Below are positions 1 through 7,473 of a stretch of DNA of 16,132 nucleotides, piece by piece (the stretch's first letter is position 1; every line of letters starts with the position of its first letter). The notes below the pieces were generated by a model, which was given only the letters and a program-made list of their open reading frames with translations, made no database searches and was not told where the DNA came from. Source of the DNA: JAVBKB01 sp031554275. GTDB taxonomy: Bacteria; Bacillota; Bacilli; JARBTR01. A program made the translations under genes and the position numbers. The stretch spans positions 1-16,132 of the forward strand of contig JAVBKB010000086.1 of the NCBI GenBank assembly GCA_031554275.1. Direction: 5' to 3'.

Positions 1-2
1 AA

Positions 3-560
3 AATCATTCTGGTGTTATGTTAGCAAATGGACATGCCTATAAGGATCCAAAGCTTGGTAGTGAAAATACTAACTTTGCATTATTGGTTTCACATACTTT
101 CTCTGATCCATTTGATAAACCAAATGAATTTGCGATTGCAGTATCCAAACTTGCAAATGCACTTTCCAATGGTGGAATTATCGTACAAAAGTATGGCGAT
201 ATCCAAAGAGGAAGAAGATCAACTGCCAAAAGAATTCGCGAAGGATTCCTAGAGCCATCAATGAAGGAAGCTGTTCCTGGAGACCTTGGCTTAGTTCTGC
301 CTTATTATACTTTGAAAAGCTTAGTGGAAATGACCGAGGCATTAGATAAGGTGACACCAGGCATTTCCTCAGAACATACACTTTTCTATGGAGTTGAAGC
401 AAAATTCTATTCTGCACGTCCTGTCTTAAATGAACAATTTGAAACTGAGATTTCAGGGCTATATGTTGGAGGAGACGGTGCAGGGATCACTCGAGGTTTA
501 GCACAAGCAAGTGCCTGTGGTGTTTGGGCGGCAAGAGATATCATTAAAAGCATGCAATAA
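3..560 (+). CDS. FAD-dependent dehydrogenase, COG2509 family (3' part only)
   Basis: This is the C-terminal part of a flavoprotein whose frame is open to the left edge of the window, so the start and the N-terminal FAD-binding domain lie outside. The first visible residues (NHSGVMLANGHAYKD, then NTNFALLVS) match the family region that normally reads 'GMSxxxRDGxNANSALLV'. The C-terminal GLYVGGDGAGITRGLAQAS (about 30 residues from the end) is the second FAD-contacting segment, equivalent to the usual GLYPCGEGAGYAGGI. Family members are usually described as NAD(P)/FAD-dependent oxidoreductases of about 450-530 residues; the substrate is not known. A hairpin terminator starts about 50 bp after the stop. 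The ATG at 18 is internal and is not the start. The family assignment rests on motif resemblance only. Confidence 0.85.
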   Translation, partial: NHSGVMLANGHAYKDPKLGSENTNFALLVSHTFSDPFDKPNEFAIAVSKLANALSNGGIIVQKYGDIQRGRRSTAKRIREGFLEPSMKEAVPGDLGLVLPYYTLKSLVEMTEALDKVTPGISSEHTLFYGVEAKFYSARPVLNEQFETEISGLYVGGDGAGITRGLAQASACGVWAARDIIKSMQ

Positions 561-611
561 TAAGTCAGCCGTCAAACGACACATACAATCTAAACAGAAA
601 TGCGCTATTCT

Positions 612-656
612 ACTACTCACTCAGATGCTATTGCATCAGACTGAGTAGTGTTTTTT
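612..656 (+). terminator. Rho-independent terminator after the FAD dehydrogenase
   Basis: An imperfect hairpin built from ACTCAG/CTGAGT and ATGC/GCAT with a TATT loop and a small bulge is followed by TTTTTT at 651-656. It separates the flavoprotein gene from the next gene. Confidence 0.8.
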
Positions 657-676
657 CATCTATATTTAGGTAAAAG

Positions 677-705
677 TTGTTGCCTTCATTGAATAAGTTT
701 ATTAA
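677..705 (+). promoter_or_regulatory. Candidate sigma-A promoter for the S66 peptidase
   Basis: TTGTTG (677-682) and TATTAA (700-705) are separated by 17 bp. Both hexamers deviate from consensus. Transcription would start near 712, only about 15 nt before the ATG at 727 and about 33 nt before the ATG at 745, which mildly favours the later start. Confidence 0.4.
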
Positions 706-726
706 AGGTTTGAGGGTTTTATCAAA

Positions 727-1719
727 ATGAATAGAGGGATTATAATGATACTTCCTAATTATTTATCTGCGGGCGATGAAATACGGGTCATTGCACCTTC
801 TCGAAGTTTAGCAATCATTAAAGCAGAGAATATTTCAATTGCACAATCAAGGCTTGAGAAACTTGGCTTCAAAGTCACTTATGGGAAACATACCTCTACC
901 CATGATGAATTCTTCTCGTCTAGTGTGGAGGATCGAATCGCAGATATCATCGATGCCCTTACAGATAAAAATGTGAAGGCGATTTTTACAGCAATTGGCG
1001 GTTTCAATGCCAATCAATTGTTGAAGGAATTCCCATTTGATTTAGTTGCAGAACATCCGAAAATATGGCTGGGATATAGTGATATTACTGCATTAACCTT
1101 GTCGATTCATGCGAAAACAGGGTTAGTCACTTATAGTGGGCCACATTTTTCATCGTTTGGCATGAAATACGGATTTGATTACACAATGGAATATTTCAAG
1201 AAGGCAATCATGTCGCCTTTGCCTTTCGAAATTCATGCAGCAGAAACTTGGAGTGATGATCCATGGTATATGGATCAAGAAATGAGAACCTATCACCCTC
1301 AAAATGGATTTAGAATTGTACAAGAGGGATGTGCCGAGGGAAAGCTTCTCTGCGGTAATTTGTCAACTTGGAATTTGCTTCAAGGCACTGAATGGATGCC
1401 GGATTTGTCTAACAGCATATTGGTTGTTGAGGATGATTTCGAGTCCCATCCCAGTATTTTCGACAGAATGTTAACTTCGTTATTGCATCAACCAAATGCC
1501 AATTTGATTAGAGGATTGGTAGTTGGGCGTTTCCAAGAAGCATCTCAAATGACAAATTACGCATTAGATATTATACTAAAAAGTAAGAAAGAACTTGCGA
1601 ATCTGCCAATTATCGCTGATTTTCACTATAGTCATACATTTCCATTGGCAACTTTACCTATCGGTCGACAACTTTCTCTAAAAGCAAAAGAAAATAAAGT
1701 CGATTTATATATCAAATAA
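727..1719 (+). CDS. S66 family serine peptidase (LD-carboxypeptidase / MccF-like)
   Basis: The S66 family contains LD-carboxypeptidases that trim murein tetrapeptides in the cytoplasm and MccF-type enzymes that cleave microcin C-like aminoacyl-nucleotides. Visible family marks, numbered from the ATG at 727, are GDEIRVIAPS near the N-terminus, AIGGFNANQLL, the nucleophile elbow GYSD with Ser118, GNLST, VVEDDFE with Glu235, and HTFP with His303. These give a complete Ser-Glu-His triad. The GGFNANQ segment is more like the MccF branch than typical LdcA (RGGYG). Length is normal for the family. The start is uncertain: 727 has GAGGG 10 nt upstream, while the ATG at 745 has AGAGGG 6 nt upstream and gives the usual family N-terminus. 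The gene is followed at once by the promoter of the next unit, with no terminator seen. Confidence 0.88.
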   Translation: MNRGIIMILPNYLSAGDEIRVIAPSRSLAIIKAENISIAQSRLEKLGFKVTYGKHTSTHDEFFSSSVEDRIADIIDALTDKNVKAIFTAIGGFNANQLLKEFPFDLVAEHPKIWLGYSDITALTLSIHAKTGLVTYSGPHFSSFGMKYGFDYTMEYFKKAIMSPLPFEIHAAETWSDDPWYMDQEMRTYHPQNGFRIVQEGCAEGKLLCGNLSTWNLLQGTEWMPDLSNSILVVEDDFESHPSIFDRMLTSLLHQPNANLIRGLVVGRFQEASQMTNYALDIILKSKKELANLPIIADFHYSHTFPLATLPIGRQLSLKAKENKVDLYIK

Positions 1720-1748
1720 TTGATTTTTTGGAAATTGTTTAATATAAT
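1720..1748 (+). promoter_or_regulatory. Sigma-A promoter of the yozE-histidine kinase operon
   Basis: TTGATT (1720-1725), a 17-bp spacer and a perfect TATAAT (1743-1748). It begins one base after the stop of the S66 gene. The implied leader to the GTG at 1844 is about 90 nt. Confidence 0.7.
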
Positions 1749-1843
1749 CAATTTATTAATAAGTTGGAAATTGCGTTAATTAACCAAAAAGGTTTTGTTT
1801 GTTTCTGTTGCTTTATTTTAGAAATTATTAGGAGTAAATTATT

Positions 1844-2065
1844 GTGAAGCCTTTTTATCGGTACTTAATGACTTATCGTCATGAAATCACTCAAAGTGAA
1901 AAATCAATGTTTGCAGAGCATGTCTTTCTTGATTCATCTTTTCCAAAGCATTCATCGGATTATCATGAAATCAGTTCTTATCTTGAAATGAATGCTAGTT
2001 ATATGCTCGATATGAGTTTGTTTGATGAAGTTTGGCACCATTACACCGAAGTAGTTCTAAGATGA
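1844..2065 (+). CDS. yozE: YozE family protein (UPF0346)
   Basis: A 73-residue protein that matches the B. subtilis YozE family along its whole length: an N-terminal MKPFYRYLMTYRH segment, the core SFPKHSSDYHEISSYLE and a C-terminal FDEVWHHY. The family has a small SAM-like helical fold, and its molecular function is not established. The start is GTG at 1844 with TAGGAG 9 nt upstream; no other start gives the family N-terminus. Length is normal. The ribosome binding site of the following histidine kinase overlaps the stop codon, so the two genes are almost certainly cotranscribed from the promoter at 1720-1748, which suggests translational coupling. The family is typical of Bacilli and is one of the better taxonomic markers in the window. 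Confidence 0.9.
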   Translation: MKPFYRYLMTYRHEITQSEKSMFAEHVFLDSSFPKHSSDYHEISSYLEMNASYMLDMSLFDEVWHHYTEVVLR

Positions 2066-2083
2066 AAGAGGTGTTTGCAATTC

Positions 2084-3121
2084 GTGAAAAACCTTGCAAT
2101 TAAAATCCTGTTAAATGAATTTTTAATTAGGATGATCCCAATCTCAGTGCTAATAGTTCTCTTTCTTCAAGTAGGGCAAGCAAATTTTCAAGATAATTTA
2201 TTTTTCTATGTTTTTTTTCTAATTATCATTTTCAGTATCTTTTCATTGATTTCAATCTTTCTTAATGTAAGTTTGGTATTAAATCCAATCAAAGGGATGG
2301 TAAATGCGATGAGTCATTATCAATTGCATAATCAATACAAACCGTTTTCAGGTAGAACATTTAGCGAAGCAGAACAACTGCAAGCCGCGATTGTGAACTT
2401 GGTGAAAACGATTAAGCAACAAGACCTGGAATTGTTAAGGAGTAAGAAACTAAGAGCAATTGGGAAGATGGCTTTCACAGTTGCACACGAGATTAGAAAT
2501 CCCCTTACAACGATTAGAGGATCTTTTCAGTTGTTGCAGGCAAAACCAAATGATACTGTGCTGTTTAATAAATTCGCACCAATAATTGTTTCTGAGCTAG
2601 ACAGAATGAATGGAATTGTAGAAGATCTACTGAACTATTCAAGAGAGCATAAATTGTTGCTTAATTACTATAAATTGTCTGACATTGTTGAAGAGATCCT
2701 TTTGATGCAACAACAGCATTTTCAAGATCGAAATATTTTTATAAAAAATGAAATTTCAGATTGTCTTGTGTTTACAGATCGAAATAGAATTATTCAAGTG
2801 ATTCTGAATATGGTCAGAAATTCCGCTGATGCGATAACGGATTCTGGTGAAATTGTTTTGCAGGAAATAGCTGGTACTGGTTACATAACACTGGCAATCA
2901 AAGATACGGGTGTCGGTTTATCAAAAGAAGACCTTGAGAAGGTCGGAACTCCATTCTTTACAACCAAGAAATCTGGTACTGGGCTAGGGTTTGCAACTAG
3001 TATGAAGATCATGAATGAGCTAGGAGGCCGTCTCGATATTGAAAGTGAGCTTAGTAAAGGTACAACAGTGTTGATTAGAATTCCAACAGTCAATCAGTAT
3101 GATGAAATGTTGCTTGGATAA
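2084..3121 (+). CDS. Two-TM sensor histidine kinase, sporulation-kinase-like
   Basis: A membrane histidine kinase that should autophosphorylate and pass phosphate to a response regulator or phosphorelay protein; no regulator is encoded nearby. Numbered from GTG 2084: two hydrophobic segments (about 14-31 and 40-64) joined by a very short external loop, a linker, then the HisKA H-box AHEIRNPLTTIRG with His135. The ATPase part has the N-box (QVILNMVRNSADAI), the G1 box (DTGVGLS), the F box (PFFTTKK) and the G2 box (GTGLGFA). The lack of an external, PAS or GAF domain recalls KinB-like kinases, which sense through the membrane or through partners. The TTG at 2075 opens the frame, but AAAGAGGTG (2065-2073) lies only 1 nt before it and 10 nt before the GTG at 2084, so 2084 is preferred. 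The kinase partner cannot be read from the sequence. Confidence 0.9.
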   Translation: MKNLAIKILLNEFLIRMIPISVLIVLFLQVGQANFQDNLFFYVFFLIIIFSIFSLISIFLNVSLVLNPIKGMVNAMSHYQLHNQYKPFSGRTFSEAEQLQAAIVNLVKTIKQQDLELLRSKKLRAIGKMAFTVAHEIRNPLTTIRGSFQLLQAKPNDTVLFNKFAPIIVSELDRMNGIVEDLLNYSREHKLLLNYYKLSDIVEEILLMQQQHFQDRNIFIKNEISDCLVFTDRNRIIQVILNMVRNSADAITDSGEIVLQEIAGTGYITLAIKDTGVGLSKEDLEKVGTPFFTTKKSGTGLGFATSMKIMNELGGRLDIESELSKGTTVLIRIPTVNQYDEMLLG

Positions 3122-3133
3122 TATATTTGTTAC

Positions 3134-3169
3134 AAACGGACCTTTCGATACGAAAGATTCCGTTTTTTT
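3134..3169 (+). terminator. Rho-independent terminator of the yozE-kinase operon
   Basis: Stem AAACGGAcCTTTCG / CGAAAGaTTCCGTTT with an ATA loop and a run of seven T. It lies 12 bp after the kinase stop. Confidence 0.9.
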
Positions 3170-3280
3170 GTACATGTATATTGAAATCAGTAAATGTTCA
3201 TCATTTATTGGGCGGAGCGATTTAAAAGCGAAAAATCTGCACGTTTACTAGTTTCCGTGCAATAAAATATTTTCCCTTGA

Positions 3281-3309
3281 TTGACGCCTTATTTTCAACA
3301 GACTATACT
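3281..3309 (+). promoter_or_regulatory. Sigma-A promoter of the YnbB-like gene
   Basis: TTGACG (3281-3286), a 17-bp spacer, TATACT (3304-3309). The transcription start would be near 3316, which rules out the upstream TTG at 3312 as a start codon. The leader to the ATG at 3345 is about 30 nt. Confidence 0.8.
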
Positions 3310-3344
3310 TATTGAGAAAAAATATATCTATTAAGGAAGCAAAT

Positions 3345-4562
3345 ATGACGATTAAAGAAATCGAAAAACAGATTCAGCCAATTCTTCAAGGGGTAGCTGA
3401 AACGGTTTATGCTAACACTGAAAAAGTGTTGAAAGCGTTTCAGAAATATCGAGTGAGTGACACTCATTTTCAACTGTCAACAGGTTATGGCTATGATGAT
3501 GCTGGGAGAAGTACATTAGAGAAGGTCTATGCGGAAATCTTTCATGCTGAAGCAAGCCTTGTTAGACCACAAATCATTTCTGGAACTCATGCCATTTCAA
3601 CTTGTTTATTTGGTGTACTCCGTCCTGGAGATGAGCTTCTTTATATTACTGGAAAGCCGTATGATACTCTTGAAGAGATTGTAGGGAAGAGCGGTAATGG
3701 GATTGGATCGCTAAAGGAATTCAATATAAGTTTTCAAGAAATCGCTTTAAAGGACGACAAAATCGATTTTGTAGCAGTTGCCCAGGCAATCCATGAAAAC
3801 ACCAAAATGATTGGTATACAACGCTCAAGGGGTTATGATAACCGTCCTTCGTTTTCGATTGATGACATTGCTGAAATGATTCGTTTTGTAAAAGAGATTA
3901 AGCCAGAAGTGGTTGTTTTTGTAGACAATTGTTATGGCGAATTTGTTGAAGAGAAAGAGCCAACTGAAGTTGGTGCGGATCTAGTTGCGGGCTCACTCAT
4001 TAAAAACCCAGGTGGGGGATTAGTGAAGACTGGGGGCTACATCGCTGGGAGAGCAGATTTGGTCGAGCGTTGTGCATACCGGCTGACTTCGCCCGGGATC
4101 GGTGCCGAAGCAGGCGCATCACTCTATAGTTTGCTTGAGATGTATCAAGGACTATTCATGGCTCCTCATGTTGTTGGCGAAGCACTGAAGGGAGCGGTTT
4201 TCACAGCAGCGTTACTGGAGAAGAATGGGTTTGGGACGACTCCAAGCTGGAATGCAAAGCGAACCGACTTGGTTCAGGCAGTTCATTTCGCTGATCGTGA
4301 TAAAATGATCACTTTCTGTCAGCAAATTCAGTTTTCTTCACCAGTGAATTCACATGTAACGCCTTATCCTGCGTACATGCCAGGTTATCAAGATGACGTT
4401 ATTATGGCAGCTGGTACTTTCATTCAAGGAGCAAGCATCGAACTGACTGCCGATGGGCCTTTACGTGCCCCCTATACAGCATTTGTACAGGGTGGACTGA
4501 CCTTTGAACATGTGAAAATCGCAGTTACAACTGCCTTGCAGCATATATTAGAGCAAGAATAG
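3345..4562 (+). CDS. ynbB: PLP-dependent methionine gamma-lyase family protein (YnbB-like)
   Basis: A 405-residue fold-type I PLP enzyme of the family called 'methionine gamma-lyase family' or, in older records, 'aluminum resistance protein'; the true substrate is unclear. Visible marks from ATG 3345: an N-terminal region with STGYGYDDAGRSTLEKVYAE, the cofactor region RPQIISGTHAIS, the acidic VVFVDNCYGEFVEE and the GSLIKNPGGGLVKTGGY motif, in which Lys220 is the expected Schiff-base lysine. Length is close to that of B. subtilis YnbB. The start is set by AAGGAAG (3333-3339) 5 nt upstream; the earlier in-frame TTG has no ribosome binding site and lies before the expected transcription start. 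In B. subtilis ynbB sits before glnR-glnA. Here a terminator follows and no glnR is present, so this is a single-gene unit in a different setting. Confidence 0.9.
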   Translation: MTIKEIEKQIQPILQGVAETVYANTEKVLKAFQKYRVSDTHFQLSTGYGYDDAGRSTLEKVYAEIFHAEASLVRPQIISGTHAISTCLFGVLRPGDELLYITGKPYDTLEEIVGKSGNGIGSLKEFNISFQEIALKDDKIDFVAVAQAIHENTKMIGIQRSRGYDNRPSFSIDDIAEMIRFVKEIKPEVVVFVDNCYGEFVEEKEPTEVGADLVAGSLIKNPGGGLVKTGGYIAGRADLVERCAYRLTSPGIGAEAGASLYSLLEMYQGLFMAPHVVGEALKGAVFTAALLEKNGFGTTPSWNAKRTDLVQAVHFADRDKMITFCQQIQFSSPVNSHVTPYPAYMPGYQDDVIMAAGTFIQGASIELTADGPLRAPYTAFVQGGLTFEHVKIAVTTALQHILEQE

Positions 4563-4585
4563 TTTATTCCATATTAATATAAATC

Positions 4586-4625
4586 AACGAGACATGAATA
4601 TATTTCATGTCTCGTTTCATTTTTA
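4586..4625 (+). terminator. Rho-independent terminator of the YnbB-like gene
   Basis: A perfect 13-bp stem, AACGAGACATGAA / TTCATGTCTCGTT, with a 5-nt loop and a TTTCATTTTT tail, 23 bp after the stop. Confidence 0.92.
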
Positions 4626-4687
4626 GACTTGAAATTGAAAAAATCTAGTAAACTGATGATGTTGTCCAATCCGATTTCAAAAAAATT

Positions 4688-4696
4688 CATAGAATA
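4688..4696 (+). promoter_or_regulatory. Possible sigma-E/sigma-K -10 box before the appendage-like gene
   Basis: CATAGAATA fits the mother-cell sporulation -10 pattern CATAnnnTA. No good -35 element is visible 14-17 bp upstream, so the call is weak. It is listed because the gene that follows looks like a spore-surface protein and no convincing sigma-A promoter is visible between 4626 and 4791. Confidence 0.3.
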
Positions 4697-4791
4697 ATGA
4701 CAGCTTCGTACTGAAGATGTTTCGTACCCGATCAACATTGAAAAGTCGTTTCTTCGTTCGAGGTAATTTCAATATGAAAGGGGGAAAAAAT

Positions 4792-5160
4792 ATGTGTGAA
4801 AGCAAATTGCTAGGCAATTCATTTTGTCCTCCGCGACCAGTTGTTGATGAAGATGTGCTTCGGACTTTTGAAAACTGCGTACCGATCTCAGGGACATCAA
4901 ATACTGTAGCGAATAGAATCTTCCAAGCAGTACCAAGTGTTAATGCAACAATTGCGGCTTCACTAGAAAGCACAAATGATGTGGGTTTTAACGTAATTAT
5001 CACTAGAATTACTGGTGGTAACTTAAACTTCACAGTGCAGCCTGGAAGTAGTATCACATTTGTTGTTGAAGGCATACTCACCATTGATTTGTTCAGTCTA
5101 TCTGGTACAACATATACTGGTATCTTTAGAGAACAAGTTAGTTACCATGTTCCAGTGTAA
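4792..5160 (+). CDS. Putative endospore appendage (Ena/DUF3992-like) subunit
   Basis: A 122-residue protein with an architecture like the S-type endospore appendage subunits: a short N-terminal connector with cysteines (Cys2, Cys12 and one in FENCVPI), then a beta-rich single domain with alternating hydrophobic strands, a NLNFTVQPGSSITFVVEG turn typical of these jellyroll proteins, and a C-terminal strand ending FREQVSYHVPV. No signal peptide or membrane segment is seen, which fits a protein made in the mother cell. AAAGGGGG (4777-4784) stands 7 nt before the ATG at 4792. An in-frame ATG at 4774 with GAGGT 9 nt upstream would add MKGGKN and cannot be excluded. Known Ena subunits are joined by disulfides through the N-terminal connector and often come as several adjacent genes; here there is one. 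The assignment is from pattern resemblance, and the protein could be another small beta-sandwich family. Confidence 0.5.
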   Translation: MCESKLLGNSFCPPRPVVDEDVLRTFENCVPISGTSNTVANRIFQAVPSVNATIAASLESTNDVGFNVIITRITGGNLNFTVQPGSSITFVVEGILTIDLFSLSGTTYTGIFREQVSYHVPV

Positions 5161-5165
5161 GCTAT

Positions 5166-5195
5166 AATCACCTTTCTTCGGGAAGGTGATTTTTT
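5166..5195 (+). terminator. Rho-independent terminator of the appendage-like gene
   Basis: Stem AATCACCTTTC / GGAAGGTGATT closed by a C-UUCG-G tetraloop and followed by a T run, 5 bp after the stop. Confidence 0.93.
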
Positions 5196-5207
5196 GATGA
5201 TTTATTG

Positions 5208-5216
5208 TGGTAAAAT
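5208..5216 (+). promoter_or_regulatory. Candidate extended -10 promoter of the immunity-like cluster
   Basis: TGGTAAAAT matches the extended -10 pattern TGnTAnnnT just downstream of the previous terminator. There is no clear -35, so confidence is low. Confidence 0.35.
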
Positions 5217-5262
5217 AATAGAATCGAAACAGTTACACGCTATTGGAGGTTGTGAATTATAA

Positions 5263-5946
5263 ATGAATACAAAGACTTATTACTTTATTTTCGGTGGAGT
5301 TGCGATTGTTTTCATTCTTCTATACTTAATTTCTTTTATTAATCATAAGCAACACGCCTCAGAAGCTGATGCTATCGGGATGGATTCGTCTACAAATTCA
5401 GTTGACGAATCTAGTTTAGGAACGTTACAAGATATTATTCATGCCAAATATATTTCATTATTCTTAAAGGCAGTCGTTTTAACAATCCTTACGGGATTCG
5501 CGATTTATGCTACTTACTATTCATCAAATGATCTATTCGAAATACGCAAGGCGACTGGATTTGCCAAATACTTACCTTTGATTGCAATCGGTATCATTGG
5601 AGGATATGCTGTTTATTTCCTTTTTCTGATGACCAAGAAGATCTTCATTTATCAAAATGGAATCGAGATTAAATCACTTTTTAAACAAGAAAACTATCAT
5701 TATGATGAAATAACATCGATGACATGGCGTATTCACAGACAATATCAAAGGCCAGGTCAATTTGACTTTCTTGTATACATTTTTGCAAAGTATCCTGCCT
5801 ATACTATTTTGTTCAAGGGAAAAGTGCCACAAATATTGCGCGGAAATCAATATAGTAAGCTGGTAAAGAAATTAGATCATGTACGCTATGATTTGTTGCA
5901 TTTGGAAACGCCAAATCCTGTTGATAATTTGATCGAACGATATTAG
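5263..5946 (+). CDS. Three-TM membrane protein of unknown function
   Basis: I do not recognise this 227-residue protein. Three hydrophobic segments are visible at about 6-26, 66-87 and 102-124. The stretch between the first two is acidic and Ser-rich, and a basic-aromatic C-terminal part follows (about 125-227). The segment KIFIYQNGIEIKSLFKQENYHYDEITSMTW looks like the start of a bacterial PH-like beta domain as seen in small membrane proteins; this is an impression, not a match. The start is ATG 5263 with GGAGG at 5245-5249, a rather long 13-nt spacing; no other start fits. It lies 46 bp upstream of a SUKH gene and points the same way, so it may be a further immunity protein or a membrane partner in that cluster. 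Confidence 0.75.
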   Translation: MNTKTYYFIFGGVAIVFILLYLISFINHKQHASEADAIGMDSSTNSVDESSLGTLQDIIHAKYISLFLKAVVLTILTGFAIYATYYSSNDLFEIRKATGFAKYLPLIAIGIIGGYAVYFLFLMTKKIFIYQNGIEIKSLFKQENYHYDEITSMTWRIHRQYQRPGQFDFLVYIFAKYPAYTILFKGKVPQILRGNQYSKLVKKLDHVRYDLLHLETPNPVDNLIERY

Positions 5947-5992
5947 TGATTCTTACAAATAGTATCTGTTAATTTCTGTGGAGATGATTGAG

Positions 5993-6628
5993 ATGACGGA
6001 CTTTTCAATGATCAAAAAATTATATACTATCACAAAAGCGACTGGATTTAGTCATAAAGAAATACGTAGTATCCAATCAATTTTCGGAAACTTACCTCAA
6101 GTATTGATTGACTACTATTCTGAGCTGGGGAAAGACAAACGGCTGAATGATACTCAGGACAGTCTTATCATGCCTGATCAATTTCAACATTTCAAACATA
6201 ATGACTACTTGATTTTTTACTGCGAAAATCAGCGAAGCTGTGTTTGGGGCATCCATAAAGATGATTTATCAAAACCTAACCCTCCAGTCTACATGAGTGA
6301 AAATGAAAAGGAGTGGAGCGTGGAAGCCGATAAACTTTCTGATTTCTTAACTGCAATGGCCTATTTACAAGCTGTATTTGCACTAGAATATTACCCAGAG
6401 ACTTTCTATGAAATTGAGCAAGGAGATTTGCTTTATATTCGCACTCACTTTGCAAATAAGGGTGTTTCATTTAAACAGTGGACTTGCGGAATTGAGTTCT
6501 ACGGAAATCATGATGACAGCATTATCATTGTGATGGGTGGCGGTCAACAGTTGACTTACTCAACTGATAATAAAGATCATTTTGAAGAGATGGACGTACT
6601 CCTCTCGAAACTTGGATCAGAAATGTAG
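5993..6628 (+). CDS. SMI1/KNR4 family (SUKH) protein, probable immunity protein
   Basis: SUKH proteins in bacteria mostly act as cytoplasmic immunity proteins that bind and neutralise toxins of contact-dependent or polymorphic toxin systems. Here the N-terminal third carries a helical segment with LPQVLIDYYSELGKDKRLN, matching the family's 'LP..l..fy...G', followed by the core YLIFYCENQRSCVWGIHKDDL, PPVYMSENEKEW and LSDFLTAMAYLQAVF. Total length is 211 residues from ATG 5993, with GGAG (5980-5983) 9 nt upstream. The GTG at 5978 and ATG at 5984 open the same frame but overlap or abut that ribosome binding site. A SUFU-family gene follows after a 44-bp gap. No toxin gene is visible in the window, so the target is unknown. 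Confidence 0.82.
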   Translation: MTDFSMIKKLYTITKATGFSHKEIRSIQSIFGNLPQVLIDYYSELGKDKRLNDTQDSLIMPDQFQHFKHNDYLIFYCENQRSCVWGIHKDDLSKPNPPVYMSENEKEWSVEADKLSDFLTAMAYLQAVFALEYYPETFYEIEQGDLLYIRTHFANKGVSFKQWTCGIEFYGNHDDSIIIVMGGGQQLTYSTDNKDHFEEMDVLLSKLGSEM

Positions 6629-6672
6629 TGATTGATAAAGTACGTACTGTAAGAAATCAAAGGAGGTTGCAA

Positions 6673-7359
6673 ATGATGAAAATTGAGGAATACAAAGCAG
6701 AGATGGAAGCAGGAGATTGGTCTCCAGGTTGGGAAGCGATTGACAGTTGTTTTGAGAAGCTGTATGGAAATCAGGAACCCGTTCATTATGCTACAGAAAT
6801 GATATCCCGGCCAATATTCGGGGGTAACGAATATTTGGATGGATATAGTTTTTTTCATTCTTCACATCAGGAAAAGCATTTGCACTTAGTGACATATGGC
6901 ATGAGTCAATTGTATGCGGATATTGAGAAGTTTGGTAAGGATTATAGCAAGTGGGGCTACGAAATGACATTGCGACTTCTTGCTGAGAAACCTAGTGAGT
7001 GTGTTTGGGCAATGAATATGCTTGGTAACTTAGCACGCTATACCAATACAAAAGACAATGCATGGTTTGAAGTCAATCAGTTTGTTGTCGGAGATGGATC
7101 GTCAATTGAATTGGATTCTGATAGCAAAATAACATCATTGATTATTGTTGAAGATCCAGAATTGCCACCCATTCAAACAGTGCATGGCAGTTTGGAATTT
7201 CTACAAATGGTTGGTGTTACCTGGGATGAAATGAATGCTATTCGCCATGATCGAAAGAATTTGGAAATTATTATTGAGAATATGAAGAAAGAAAATCCGC
7301 TTATGATTACAGATATGAAACGCACCAAGAATTACTTAGAAGGCGCTGTATTAGCATAA
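6673..7359 (+). CDS. Suppressor-of-fused (SUFU) domain protein, probable immunity protein
   Basis: A 228-residue protein with the SUFU fold signature: DWSPGWEAID at the N-terminus, then DGYSFFHSSHQEKHLHLVTYGMSQLY followed by SKWGYEMTLRL, which corresponds to the family's 'HWHYVTYGLSELY...SGWGFELTFRL', and TSLIIVEDPELPPIQTVHGSLEFLQMVGVT in the C-terminal half. Bacterial SUFU proteins are mostly immunity proteins of polymorphic toxin systems, often found in arrays with SUKH proteins. The start is ATG 6673 with AGGAGG 6 nt upstream (ATG 6676 is also possible); the upstream GTG at 6628 overlaps the SUKH stop and has no ribosome binding site. With the two preceding genes it forms one co-directional set. 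Only a weak terminator-like hairpin follows. Confidence 0.88.
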   Translation: MMKIEEYKAEMEAGDWSPGWEAIDSCFEKLYGNQEPVHYATEMISRPIFGGNEYLDGYSFFHSSHQEKHLHLVTYGMSQLYADIEKFGKDYSKWGYEMTLRLLAEKPSECVWAMNMLGNLARYTNTKDNAWFEVNQFVVGDGSSIELDSDSKITSLIIVEDPELPPIQTVHGSLEFLQMVGVTWDEMNAIRHDRKNLEIIIENMKKENPLMITDMKRTKNYLEGAVLA

Positions 7360-7376
7360 ATACAGGTGATTCAAGC

Positions 7377-7402
7377 TGTGTCGCGGTTGGACATTTTTTT
7401 AC
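7377..7402 (+). terminator. Weak terminator-like hairpin after the SUFU gene
   Basis: A short TGTC/GACA stem with a 7-nt loop is followed by TTTTTTT. The stem is only 4-5 bp, so termination here would be inefficient if it happens at all. Confidence 0.3.
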
Positions 7403-7473
7403 AAAAAGACTAAACACCTCTACCATTCACAAAGTCTTAATGTTAGAATAGCAAGTATATATTTTTTTAGATA

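Noticed and set aside
4677..5084. Minus-strand open frame of 135 codons opposite the appendage-like gene
   Set aside because: It is a mirror of the plus-strand gene, which has a strong ribosome binding site and a terminator directly after its stop. The minus-strand frame has neither.
6639..6648. AGTACGTACT palindrome between the SUKH and SUFU genes
   Set aside because: A 10-bp palindrome is common by chance, and no promoter element is arranged around it.
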